The translations under genes were made by a program, and so were the position numbers. This document shows, one piece after another, positions 53,573 to 63,755 of a stretch of DNA of 64,000 nucleotides. Each line of letters opens with the position of its first letter. Positions within the stretch are counted from its first letter, which is position 1. Source of the stretch: Adenophora triphylla var. japonica (Eukaryota > Streptophyta > Magnoliopsida > Asterales > Campanulaceae); assembly GCA_022495995.1 (NCBI GenBank), contig JAFEMH010001235.1:434001-498000 (forward strand), in the 5' to 3' direction. The notes beneath the pieces were generated by a model that saw only the letters and a list, made by a program, of their open reading frames with translations, searched no databases and had not been told where the DNA came from.

Positions 53573-55175
53573 ATGGCTAATCCGTCGTCCGGCAGTCAAG
53601 CTGGGAGTCGTCCACCTCCTGTTTCCAATGCCCAAGGCAACCCTCCTCCAAGTGCAGAAGCTGTCAATTTGGAGATAATGTCCAACATGGCGGACATGTT
53701 GAAGAAAATAGGCGATCGGTTGGATGCTCAGGAGCATACGAATACCATGATATTCAATGCCATTGATAGTCTGCATAAAGGGAAGCAAGCTGAGACTCAA
53801 GTATCCACTCCGTTTTTACCTTTACTCCCTAGATCTTTGTTTGGTGCAGGTACAGGACCGAGCCATGTCGGAGATATTCCTATGTCCAACACCTTGCCAG
53901 CGGAGAGCACAATTGTGACATCCATTCCAATCGAGCAACCAAGATTCGGCCTACCAGCTAGCCAACCTGCGCTATCATCTTGCTACACTTATGCTACGCC
54001 CTCAATGGGGCAAACGGGAAGTTTCTTTAATACTTTCGATACTTTCGCACCTCAGGTTAATAATGCTCCTCTTTTCGCAGAGAACCAACTTGTTAAGGAA
54101 ATACAAACCATTAAGGAGTTGCTCAAGCGTGCCCTGAGTCAACTTGCCGTATCATCAAGTCTCTCCAACTTGCTACAATGAGTCTCGTTTTGTGCCAAAG
54201 AATAGCCGTGTGGAGATCCCGAAGAAATTCTCAGTCCCTCATATGAAGAAGTATGATGGGAGTACCGATCCAGCGAGCATGTGTTGTATCAAGAATCAAT
54301 GGATATCATAAGTATCCCTCCTATGTTTAAAGAAGCGTGTTTTTGCAGGGGCTTTGGTTCCACTTTGTCAGGACCAGCCTTAAAATGGCTAACAGGGCTC
54401 CCTCTAAACTCTATTTCATCTTATGCTCAACTTGTTAATATGTTCATTAACCAATTTTCATGTAACAGGCATTCGACAAGTTGACCAGTGATCTTTATAG
54501 AATTGTGCAAATGTACCTAACGAAAATCTTAAAGAGTATTTGCACAGTTCAACAAGGAGGCGGTGACTATACCCAACTTGGACGTGTCCACAAAGAACGG
54601 AAGCATTCCGTATAGGCTTGAAGAAGAACTCATTGTTCTACAAATGAGTTGGTGATGAATCCGGCAAAACAACTTGAGGAGATCGTAACTGTGGCCTCGC
54701 CTATCATCGATTGGAGGAGGACGGCTTGGCAATGGGGAAATCAACTGGAAGGACTCCTACTCCTCTATTTGAACCCTCCGACGGATGATCGGATTCCCAT
54801 CACTATAAGTCCAACAGGCAAACCCCGTTAAAACCGAACCTTCTAGAATTCATGTTGTAGATGATGATCAAGAAGGTGATGATAATGATTATCCACAAAT
54901 TTCTGAATATTGCTTTTCGTGGACATTGCAGAATCTTGTGCGCCATGGGAAATCTTGGAGATAAAGCAAGATGGCCCAAGAAGAATGACCAAATAACAAC
55001 TTGGAAGGACAAGTCCAAGTGGTGCGCATTTCATGAAGATTTTGGGCACACCACCGAGAACTGTTTCGCCTTGAGGAAGGAGATTTCTCATTTATTGTCC
55101 AAGGGTCTTCTCAAGGATTTGTTGGGCCAGAAGAGGGTCAGAGTGAATCCAAAGAACCCGATTCAGAGAACAGCC
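53573..55175 (+). pseudogene. GY2 gag
   Basis: Starts at ATG 53573 (MANPSSGSQAGSRPPPV). The N-terminal third is P, S and N rich and then contains MSNMADMLKKIGDRLDAQEH, a helical segment. The frame shifts at about 54170 and again near 54270; FGSTLSGPALKWLTGLP marks the capsid-like core at about 54355. Further breaks follow at 54482-54650. A zinc-finger-like WCAFHEDFGHTTENC lies at about 55019-55063, the CxxH..H..C form of Tat gag. It would package the RNA, but this copy is broken. Confidence 0.75.
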
Positions 55176-55189
55176 TAGACCCGAGAAAG

Positions 55190-55860
55190 TTGCACCCTCC
55201 AGCCACCAAGGTAGTGAATGTTATTTCAGGTGGGTCTCATATTTGCGGCACAACTTACTCTGCTGCCAAGCGTCATGCCAAAAGCTCTAAGGAAGATCAA
55301 TCAGAATTGCCTTCAAGGCGTCGTGACTTCACGGATGGTCATGTTATTTCCTTTGAAGATGAAGATAAGGACACCATGTTGGACCCTCATCATGATGGTC
55401 CAGTTGTTCAAAGTGCGGATTGCTAATTGTGTGGTCAAGCGGATTCTCGATCGATGGTGGCAACCAACAACATCTTCACTCATGCTCTTGAAGATATGGG
55501 CATTCCTTTGTCCGAAGTTGTGAAGAATTCATCCGTACGGGTAGGGTTCAGTGGTGAGGTGAAGTAAACAGTCGGAGAGATCAAGTTGCCCATCTACCTG
55601 GAGGGTATGAATTCCATGGAGAGGTTTTGTGTGATTGAGTGCTCTTCCTCGTACAATGTCATATTAGGAAGACCTTGGATCCACAACATGAAGGCTGTGC
55701 CATCAACTTACCATCAATGCGTCAAGTTTCCAACACCCTGGGGTGTTGCCAAGTTGAAGGGAAATCAGCAAGTCTCTAAAGAATGTTACAAGGTCAACAT
55801 GAAAGCAAGTTCAGCCCCTCGGCAAGCGTAGCAATTAAAGAAAAAGGCCCAGGACGTTCT
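55190..55860 (+). pseudogene. GY2 protease region
   Basis: Frames change near 55420 and a stop occurs at 55566. The recognisable end is NVILGRPWIHNMKAVPSTYH and FPTPWG (about 55660-55745), which follow the active site in Tat proteases. The active-site part is in the disrupted stretch around 55430-55560 and I could not read it cleanly. Confidence 0.6.
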
Positions 55861-57659
55861 TGAAGCAGTGGAGCACGATACAAAAAGCGTGCCCAGTTGA
55901 TGCGTCGAATCCTGAGGCCCAAGTGCAAGTTGGAGTAGACCTACCCTCCGAAATTGAAGAGGAGCTGATCGAGTTCCTGAAAAGTCAGAAATGCTGTTTT
56001 GCATGGAAGCATGAAGACATGACAGAGATAAGCAAGGACATCATTACTCACAAGTTGAACATCGACCCAACCATCCGTCCTGTCCACCAGAAAAGAAGGA
56101 AGTTTGCCCAGGAGCGGAACCAGATCATAAAGGATGAAGTTGAGAGGCTTCTGAAGTCCAAGATGATCGTAGAAGTTCAAGATCCAAGGTGGTTGGCTAA
56201 CGTTGTAGTGGTGGAGAAGAAGAATGGCAAGTGGCGAGTATGCGTGGACTTCACCGACTTGAACAAGGCCTGTCCGAAGGATCCATTCCCTCTCCCTCAT
56301 ATTGATTCTCTAGTTGATGAGACAGCTGGCCACAACATCTTGACATTCATGGATGCATCTTCCGGGTACCAACAAATTCAAATGGAGCCTTCAGACCAAG
56401 AAGATACAGCATTCATGACTCCAGAAGGTATATATTGTTATATTTCTATGCCATTTGGTCTCAAAAATGCAGGGGCAACCTATCAAAGGTTAGTGAACAA
56501 GATGTTCAAAGATCAACTTGGCAAAACGATGGAGGTCTACATAGACGATATGGTAGTAAAGTCCAAGCGCATTGAAGACCATGTAGAACACCTTGCTGAG
56601 GCCTTCAACATCTTGAAAGCCTTCAACATGAAGCTCAATCCTTCGAAGTGCAACTTCGGTGTCAGAGCAGGTAAATTCTTGGGATATATGGTGACCAAGA
56701 GGGGAATTGAAGCAAGTCCCGAACAAATCAAAGCCATTCTCAACTTGGAATCCCCTAAGAATATCAAGGACGTACAAAGGTTAACAGGTAGAGTAGCTGC
56801 TTTGAATAGATTTATATCCAAATCATCTGATAAGTGCAGGTTATTCTATGAAGTGTTAAGAAAAAACAAACTCTTTCAATGGACTGACCAACATGAGGCA
56901 GCTTTCAAACAACTTAAAGAATATTTGATGACGTCACCCCTACTTGCCAAACCCGAACATGGTGAGCACCTTTATTTATATTTAGTTGTATCTGAAAATG
57001 CTGTTAGTGCAGTATTGGTGAAGGAAGTCCAAGGTGAACAACATCCTGTTTACTACGTAAGTAAGTCTTTATTAGATGCTGAAACAAGGTACTCTCATCT
57101 TGAAAAATTAATATTGGCCTTAACTACTGCTGCTACAAAACTACGTCATTATTTTGAAACACATTCCATAATTGTTAGAACTAATTATCCTATGAGAAAT
57201 GTGTTGAGAACTCCAGAGATGTCGGGCAGGTTGGCCAAGTGGTCAGTCAAGTTGAGCACGTATGACATTTCATACGAGCCAAGAGCAGCCATCAAATCAC
57301 AAGCCCTAGCCGATTTTGTAGCTGACTTCAGTCCAAGTTTACAGCCCGAGGTAGAACTGGAAGTGCAACAACTTGAAGGTAAAACTATTCCTAGATTTTG
57401 GACATTGTTTACAGATGGAGCTTCAAACTCCAAAGGAATTGGTTTGGGAATAGTCCTGAAGTCCCCTCAAGGCGATATCATACCTCAAGCTGTATCTTGT
57501 GAATTTAGTGCAACAAATAATGAAGCTGAGTATGAAGCTCTAATCATGGGTTTAACTACAGCTTTAAGTTTAAATATTACGCATTTAAATGTATTTGTTG
57601 ACTCTCAATTGCTAGCTAACCATTTTAATGGCGCTATATGGCGAAGCATTCCAAGATGA
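55860..57659 (+). pseudogene. GY2 reverse transcriptase and first part of RNase H
   Basis: Open over 599 codons. VVVEKKNGKWRVCVDFTDL and NKACPKDPFPLPHIDSLVD precede the catalytic YIDD (56538-56549, residue 227) in MEVYIDDMVVKSK. The connection domain with HPVYYVSKSLLDAETRYSHL follows, then the start of RNase H with FTDGASNSKGIG (about 57410) and TNNEAEYEALIMG. The frame changes at about 57635, so the tail of RNase H is in another frame. This is the longest unbroken part of GY2 pol. Confidence 0.87.
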
Positions 57660-59125
57660 CTCTCTGTACCTCCAACATGTTAAGGCTTTAGCTTCGAAAT
57701 TTCTATCATTCTCTCTAGAACAGTCCCTAGAGAAGAGAACGCAGGCGGACGCCTTGGCCAACTTGGGTTCAGCTTGCAAATCAATGTTGCATACTAATAT
57801 CCCCATTATTTATGTTAAGTACCCAGTAATAGACCAAGTTGAGGAAACTCAAGTGGTTACTCCACCTACTGGGGCACAAGATGCTAAACCTTCTTGGACC
57901 CAACCTGTAATTGAGTTCCTTCAACTTGGAACTATTCCACCCGATGTTAAGAATGTTAGATCTTTTAAGATTCGTACTTCTACTTTTGTTTTGATAGATA
58001 ATGTGCTATTCAAGAGGTCTTTTGCAGGACATTATTTGAGATGTGTCGATAATGAGCAAGTTGAACTAGTACTCAAAGAAATCCACGAAGGAATTTGTGG
58101 GAACCATTCTGGTGGGAGAGCACTGGCGTCGAAGGCCCTCAAGACAAGATACTATTGGCCAACCATGCTTCAAGATGCTATGAGCTATGTACAAAGTGTG
58201 ATGCACACCAAAGACACAGAACATCTTGCATCAACTCCGCCGAGCCTTTACATTCTATAGTCCCATCTTGGCCTTTCATGCAGTGGGGCATGGACATTGT
58301 AGGCAAGTTGCCTAAGGCTCCCGGAGGCAAGGTGTTCATGTTGGCATTAACCGATTATTTCTCAAAGTGGATCGAAGCAGAAGCTTATGTACAGGTGAGA
58401 GATAAGGAGGTAATCTCATTTCTAAAGAAAAATATAATTAAGGTGTTTGGTGTGCCATCAGAGATTATATGTGACAACGGGTCACAATTTATAAGTAAGA
58501 AGACCAGGGATTTTTGTACTCGCTGGGGCATCAAGTTGATCATGTCTACACCTGTCCACCCTCAAGCCAATGGCCAAGCTGAATCAAGCAACAAGTTGAT
58601 CATCAACAACTTGAAGAAGCGTCTAGACCAAAAGAAGGGAAAATGGGTTGAAGAGTTACCACTTGTACTTTGGGCGTATAGGACTACCACAAAAGGAGCC
58701 ACAGTAGAACTCCATATTCATTGGTATATGGGGCGGAAGCTGTAATTCCAGTTGAAGTAACGATCCCAACAGTAAGGTATGGCTTATTAACTCAAGATGA
58801 AAACAATCTCTTCCTAACTCAAGATTTAGATACAATTGATGAGATCAGGGATTTAGCCAAGATGAGGATGGCGGCTTATCAACAACGAATTGCAAGATCC
58901 TACAACAAAAATATCAGAGTCAGAAGGTTCCAGGTTGGTGATTTAGTTTTAAGAAAAGTATTTCAAAATACAAGAGAATTGAATGCAGTAAGTTAGCCCC
59001 CAGTGGGAAGGACCATATCTCATCGACGCCGAAGCCGGGCAAAGGTTCGTACTGGTTGTCAACCCCAAGTGGAGATAGAATCCCTAGAAGTTGGCACGCC
59101 ATCCACTTGAAACTTTATTTCATGT
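57628..59125 (+). pseudogene. GY2 RNase H end and integrase
   Basis: The RNase H end (QADALANLGSA, about 57747) is followed by the integrase. The zinc-binding part is HEGICGNHSGGRALASKALK with CDAH after a frame change near 58190. The catalytic residues are in [20 protein letters not shown] and HPQANGQAESSNKLI. Frame changes also occur near 58705 (before VYGAEAVIPVEV) and 58990. No chromodomain is seen. The copy is inactive. Confidence 0.82.
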
Positions 59126-59325
59126 AAGTCCAGTTATTGCAACTAGACTTCTCAGGTACGATTTATTTTTAGTTGTCAAATTCATTCGTATATTTCAAGT
59201 TGTTAATTTTTGTGGAGAATCCTTACTAACTTAAGCATCGGAGGGGCGTTAGCTACGCTAACGCCCAACCCTAACATAAATCTATTTTGCGAGGTGCAAC
59301 TTGAGCAAATGGAGTAGGCTCAACA

Positions 59326-59535
59326 TGTTGACACGCCAGTACGGCTGATACTTGTTGAGACCTAAGCTGGAACAGGACAAAAATGTTGACACGCCGGCAC
59401 GGGCCGATACATATTTGAGCTCGAGGAAGACAAAGTTCAACATGTTGACACGCCAAGACGGTTGATACATGTTGAAACTTTAGCTGGAGAGGGATGGAAC
59501 TTGTTGACACACCAGGACGGCTGATACTTGTTCTA
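59326..59535 (+). repeat. Four copies of a 58-59 bp repeat in GY2
   Basis: TGTTGACACGCC (one copy with ACACC) starts at 59326, 59384, 59443 and 59502. Each is followed by a GGC(T)GATAC phrase and AGCTGGA or a relative. It lies after integrase, as the 73-bp cluster does in GY1. Confidence 0.8.
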
Positions 59536-60025
59536 TCTCTTCAAACGATTTACCTCTGATCAAAGGTACATATGGTTAAAAGATATTCATCTTTTCTTAC
59601 GAATTAAGGTTTTGACACCTTCGCACAGGCGCACGTTTTCACACTTACTCAAGTTGTGAACTATTGGTTGTAACATTTTCATGTTACCTTCGGTTTATAA
59701 CATTTACATGTTATCTAAAGAACAAACAAAGTGTCTCTCAAAGACATAAAACACTTTGCTAAAAAAAAAAAACCGTTAAGTATTTTCAAAAGATTTTTTG
59801 CAGACTAGTGGACAAGTTGGGTAAGCCAACCAGTCCCTAAAACCCTAAAAAAGCTTGGAGTACTAGACCAACCTAGTACCCCCAAATAAATTGTCTCGGC
59901 TCTTATGAGCCATTACAAAATAAAAAACCTTGTTTTTGGGGACACTCCCCCCATTTGTTGTACCAAAATAAAAGCAAAAATTGTTTTTGTTCACCCAAAA
60001 TACCCAACAAAGTTTTAAACTGTTT
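59536..60025. other. GY2 spacer between the repeat cluster and the antisense gene
   Basis: No gene is seen. Contains a pair of TTACATGTTAYCT-type phrases (59680-59720) and a short poly(A) run (59761-59772). It should include the 3' end of the antisense transcript. Confidence 0.4.
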
Positions 60026-61758
60026 TTAAACTTGGCCCGCTGCCGCCGGTGTTGTATTCTCCCCTTGACCATTTTGAGCTACCACTAGGGTACTCAGGGT
60101 TCTATCAGTATCCTCAACCAGAGCTTTCAGAGCCGCAGAATTCACTTCCTCTGCATCTACCGGCTCACCAATAAAATCTTCCAAAGACCTTTTCTCTGCT
60201 TCTACATCCCAATTCGTAGCCAGCCCATTCTTGTACTCTTCCATAAGTTCGATCCTGGCTTCAAACACCACTTTGGTAACATTAAACGTGAAGTCCTTTT
60301 TCGCAGCTTCAAATTCCTTCTCGTGGGCTTCCTTTTCCTTCACTTTTTCAGCCTTAACAACTTCCAACTCCTTCTTCTCAGCTTCAAGATTTTTCTTCAA
60401 CTTCTCGACCTCCTCAGCATTCTTGGTAGCTTGCTCCTTGTAGTCCTCAGCTTCATAATTGTATTTGGCTGCTTTGATCTTCAAAGCATCAAACTGGTCC
60501 ATAATAGGACACATGATATCCGCTACCTGGGTAAAAGAAATATTAGCACTCATCAAAAATCTAGAGCAAAGTTCAAGTTTTTTCATCTTACCTTGTCAAC
60601 AAAGCATGCTATTGCATCTTTTAGCTTCTTCTGTGCTTTAGTCGTATCACAATCATCATTTGTGTCCGTAGCCTCGACTTCTGACATCTTTCTTTTCTTC
60701 GCTTCCTCCTTTTTCTTGGAAGCATTTAGATCAGAACTAGAGGCCATGGACATTGGAGTTGGAGGTTTGCTTTCCTTCTTGGCAATCCTTTTTGCCTTAG
60801 CAGCAGCCATCAAGTCAGTAGCACTCTTAGTGGATTTGGATCGTGTAGCTGCAGCAAGGAGACAGGAAAGTGAGATAATCAGAAAGACTTGCGAAAGTAC
60901 GAAGATTTTTGAGGAGTCAAACCTGTAGACATCTCAGGTAAGTTTGGGGGTAAACTTTCTTCAGCTTCAACCTCTGCCCTCTCAACGAAGAACTCAACAG
61001 GAAAAGCCTTGAAGGTCCTATCAGATACACCCAATTGGAGAAGCTGGTTTACGTTTTCTTGCGTTCCTTCTTGCCCCGGAAACAAGTCTGACAGCTTAGC
61101 AACTTCTACAAAGGGAATTTTAGTAGTTAGTTATCAGAGTATTAGGAAGCGTTCGTAAAAAGGAAAAATTATTTTCACTACCTTGAAACCTCCATTTGGA
61201 AGTAACACCCTCCACGTGACCCAAGGTGTCCCTCCTTGCAAAGAAAAACTTATTCCTCCACCCTCTATCCGCAAGATCATGATTGGAGATCAAAATAGGC
61301 TCGCCATTCTTAACCCTAAAACCAAACCTTCCTGGACCAAAGCTCCTTAAATCCACAGTGTACGCTAATTCTTCTAATCCAACAACCAAATCGGCCCTCT
61401 CTACTAATCTAACTAGGGTTTGTAAGTATCTCCAGCCTTGAGGCATTAGTTGGGCATAGTTTAGTTTAGTATAGGAGAAGAACCTTGTGATCAAGTCGGG
61501 GAAAGGAAATTTTAAGCCTATAACGAAAGGATACTCTGGAAAGCATACCCAAGTAGGGGAATAACATTCGGAAGTCAAATCGAGTGAGTGAAGAAGAGGC
61601 ATTTCGTAGGGCATGGCGTGATTCTTCTTAATAACCTCTAGGTTAGCCTTAGGCATCAAACATTTCTCATTATCAGGTTCCTTCAACAAGTTTTGGGTTA
61701 TGAAACCCTCGAGCAAAACCTCGTCACTCTCAATCACGACTAATTTCTTCCGACCCAT
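60026..61758 (-). CDS. Intact four-exon antisense gene of GY2, 505 aa, gypsy-type putative transposase domain plus coiled coil
   Basis: Exons 61758-61182, 61105-60923, 60848-60592 and 60526-60026 all have GT-AG borders and join in phase to 1,518 bases, with no internal stop. Exon 1 starts MGRKKLVVIESDEVLLEGF. It contains FPFPDLITRFFSYTKLNYAQ, the following LMPQGWRYLQTLVRL, and FGFRVKNGEPIL, the pattern of the putative gypsy-type transposon domain (Pfam Transposase_28-like) of Tat antisense ORFs. Exon 3 is lysine-rich (AAAKAKRIAKKESK, KKEEAKKRK), a likely nuclear signal. Exon 4 is a long coiled coil (EVEKLKKNLEAEKKELEVVK). The function is unknown; DNA binding or control of the element is possible. 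It is fully open while gag-pol of the same element is broken. Confidence 0.75.
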
Positions 61759-61925
61759 TTTTCAACTTAAAACAAGAAATCAGAGATGGAATTGAAGAGA
61801 AAACAAGAAACTCACCGTAAATCTCTACTTGATTTCCCGCCCCAACCGTCTTCCCTGGTTCTTCTTCGAGAGACCTCTGTGAAAGCTACGTTTTTGATTT
61901 GGTGAAAGGGAGAGGTGGAGCAAGA

Positions 61926-61940
61926 GTCTATTTATTTATG
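61926..61940 (-). promoter_or_regulatory. TATA-like element for the GY2 antisense gene
   Basis: On the minus strand CATAAATAAATAGAC lies about 170 bp before the antisense ATG, which gives room for a leader of about 140 bases. It is separate from the LTR promoter. It rests on sequence only. Confidence 0.4.
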
Positions 61941-62133
61941 GAGATTGAAGGTGGTTGGAACTCTAAAGCGATCATGCCTTTTTGCCTTGGGAAACTACCC
62001 AAAAACCGTCCCATCGCGTCCCTTTTTCTCATTTAAAAACCATCGTTCCTTTCTTCCGTATTTGACAAACTTTTCGAAATTTTTTGTCTCTTTATATTCT
62101 ACATTTTTAAAATTCAAAAAGTTTGGGGGCAAT
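61941..62133. other. GY2 sequence between the antisense promoter and the 3' LTR, with purine tract
   Basis: No gene is seen. The last bases, AAAAAGTTTGGGGGCAAT, are the purine tract that primes plus-strand synthesis. Confidence 0.6.
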
Positions 62134-62725
62134 TGTTGGGCCCTACATTTTCAGTCAACATGTTTTACAACTTGCCTATAACGACTTGGTGCTAACAACT
62201 TGAGTTGTCTTATTTACAACTTGGTTTTTCTGCAGGTTGAGACGCATTAACAATATTCCTATTTTATAGGGCACGTGCCGAAGGGAATAAAGACCAGTTC
62301 AACCACGTTTCTTCAGCAACGAATCACTATCTCCTCCTCAACAAACAAAAGCGAGTATATCTCCAAGGATCAGCCCTAATCCCGAGTTTTGAGGACCATC
62401 TTTTTCTTTGTTAATTAGTTTTATTTGAGGTATAAAAGGGAAACACACACTGTATTTTCACACACGTTCACTCTAGCCTAAGCTCCCTTCTTTATACGCT
62501 CTTAGCATTGTAATCACCAAGAACACTTAGTAAACTTTCGGTCAAGGTAGGAGCCAAATCCTCCCGGGGTTTTATGCCGGCGAACAAGTTGTTCAAGGGC
62601 TTTCCCTAGTTAACAAACCACTTGTGTCCATTTCTACTTAACTCGATAATCATTGTACCTAGATTCATATCACTTTAGTCATTTTTCTTCTCATCAAATT
62701 CGCTTGTTGAAATTTGACCAAAACA
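62134..62725 (+). repeat. GY2 3' LTR
   Basis: 592 bp; no difference from the 5' LTR was noticed on reading both. TTACT follows at 62726. Confidence 0.95.
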
Positions 62726-62755
62726 TTACTTGACACAATTATTAAGATAAATATA

Positions 62756-63755
62756 TACTCCCTCCGTCCCCAACCTACATGTCCGGTTTGAGTTTTCACG
62801 TAAATTAAGGAGAGAGTATTATATTGAAAGTGTTGTGAGTGTGAAAATAAAATAGGAGAGAGAATGAGTGGAGGGAATAGTAAATTATAATGGTGTTGTG
62901 AGTATTAAAATAATGTAGGTGTTTTGGTCAAATTTCGACAAGTGATTGTAAATAACCAAATATTTCAAGGAAAGAATTGGGTGCAATGGAATATAGATTT
63001 GTGTATGTGATAATTAACGAACAAAGGAATTTTAACGAGGAAAGCCCTTGAACAAATTGTTCGCCGGCATAAAACCTCGGGAGGTTTTGGAAGACCTACC
63101 TTGACCAAAGTTTTACTATGATCAGTGGGTTACAAGCTCGGAAGTATGGAGAGAGATTACAAGAGTGTGAGTGTGTGAAAGTACATGTGTTTTTTCCTAA
63201 TTTCCATACCCCTATTTATAATAAAGGTAAAATAAAAAGATAATAATCAAATCCCTAAAAACTAGGCATGATGGAGTTACTGAGGAGAAGATTTCGGGCA
63301 TGACTGTTGATGGTGGTTGGTGAAGAGTCGTGGTTGAATTGGTCTTCTATGAGTGCACAAGTATCTCCTAAAAAATAGGAACCGCAAAACTGCTCCCAAG
63401 TTGGTTCGGCTTCAAGATGTTGATGAAGACGTTGAGCCAAGATGTCGGTCCAAGATGTGAACTCAACATGTAAAGTCAACATGTAAAAAGTCAACTTGTG
63501 GACCAAGTTGTGGACCAAGTTGTGGAGATCAAGTTGTAGAGGTCAAGTTGTGGAGATCAGGATACTGAGGCGTCTTGACATGTTGACCTGCTTAAGATGC
63601 CAACCATATACATATAGTGAAAAATCCGTCCCCAACAGTAGGAGAGAATGAGTGGAGGGAATAGTAAAGATCCCTTTTCATTTTAGGAAATGTGCACGTA
63701 AATTTGGGACGCCCAAAATGAAAAGTGTGCACTTAGGTTGGGAACGGAGGAAGTA
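62756..63755. mobile_element. Stowaway-like MITE split by a solo LTR
   Basis: The left end TACTCCCTCCGTCCCCAACC and the right end GGTTGGGAACGGAGGAAGTA are inverted. The inside contains the phrase GAGAATGAGTGGAGGGAATA on both sides of the LTR (62861 and 63645), so it had an internal duplication. The solo LTR occupies 62920-63637. Confidence 0.65.
62920..63637 (-). repeat. Solo LTR related to GY2, inverted
   Basis: GTAGG lies at 62915-62919 and 63638-63642. The 718-bp unit reads, on the minus strand, from TGTTGGGGACGG to TTTGACCAAAACA. Its U5-like part shares AAATTGTTCGCCGGCATAAA-type sequence with the GY2 LTR, but the upstream part differs, so it is a sister family. Five copies of a CAAGTTGTGGA phrase lie at 63490-63560. 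Confidence 0.8.

Larger units (their letters stand above)
52939..62725 (+). mobile_element. Ty3/gypsy Tat-lineage element GY2, complete with both LTRs
   Basis: TTACT flanks both sides (52934-52938 and 62726-62730). LTRs of 592 bp start TGTTGGGCCCTAC and end TGACCAAAACA. Inside are a primer site, gag, protease, RT, RNase H, integrase, a repeat cluster, a four-exon antisense gene and a purine tract (AGTTTGGGGGCAAT before 62134). I found no difference between the two LTRs on reading them side by side, so insertion looks recent. Gag-pol nevertheless has many frame breaks, so the copy probably moved with enzymes supplied by relatives. Confidence 0.93.
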
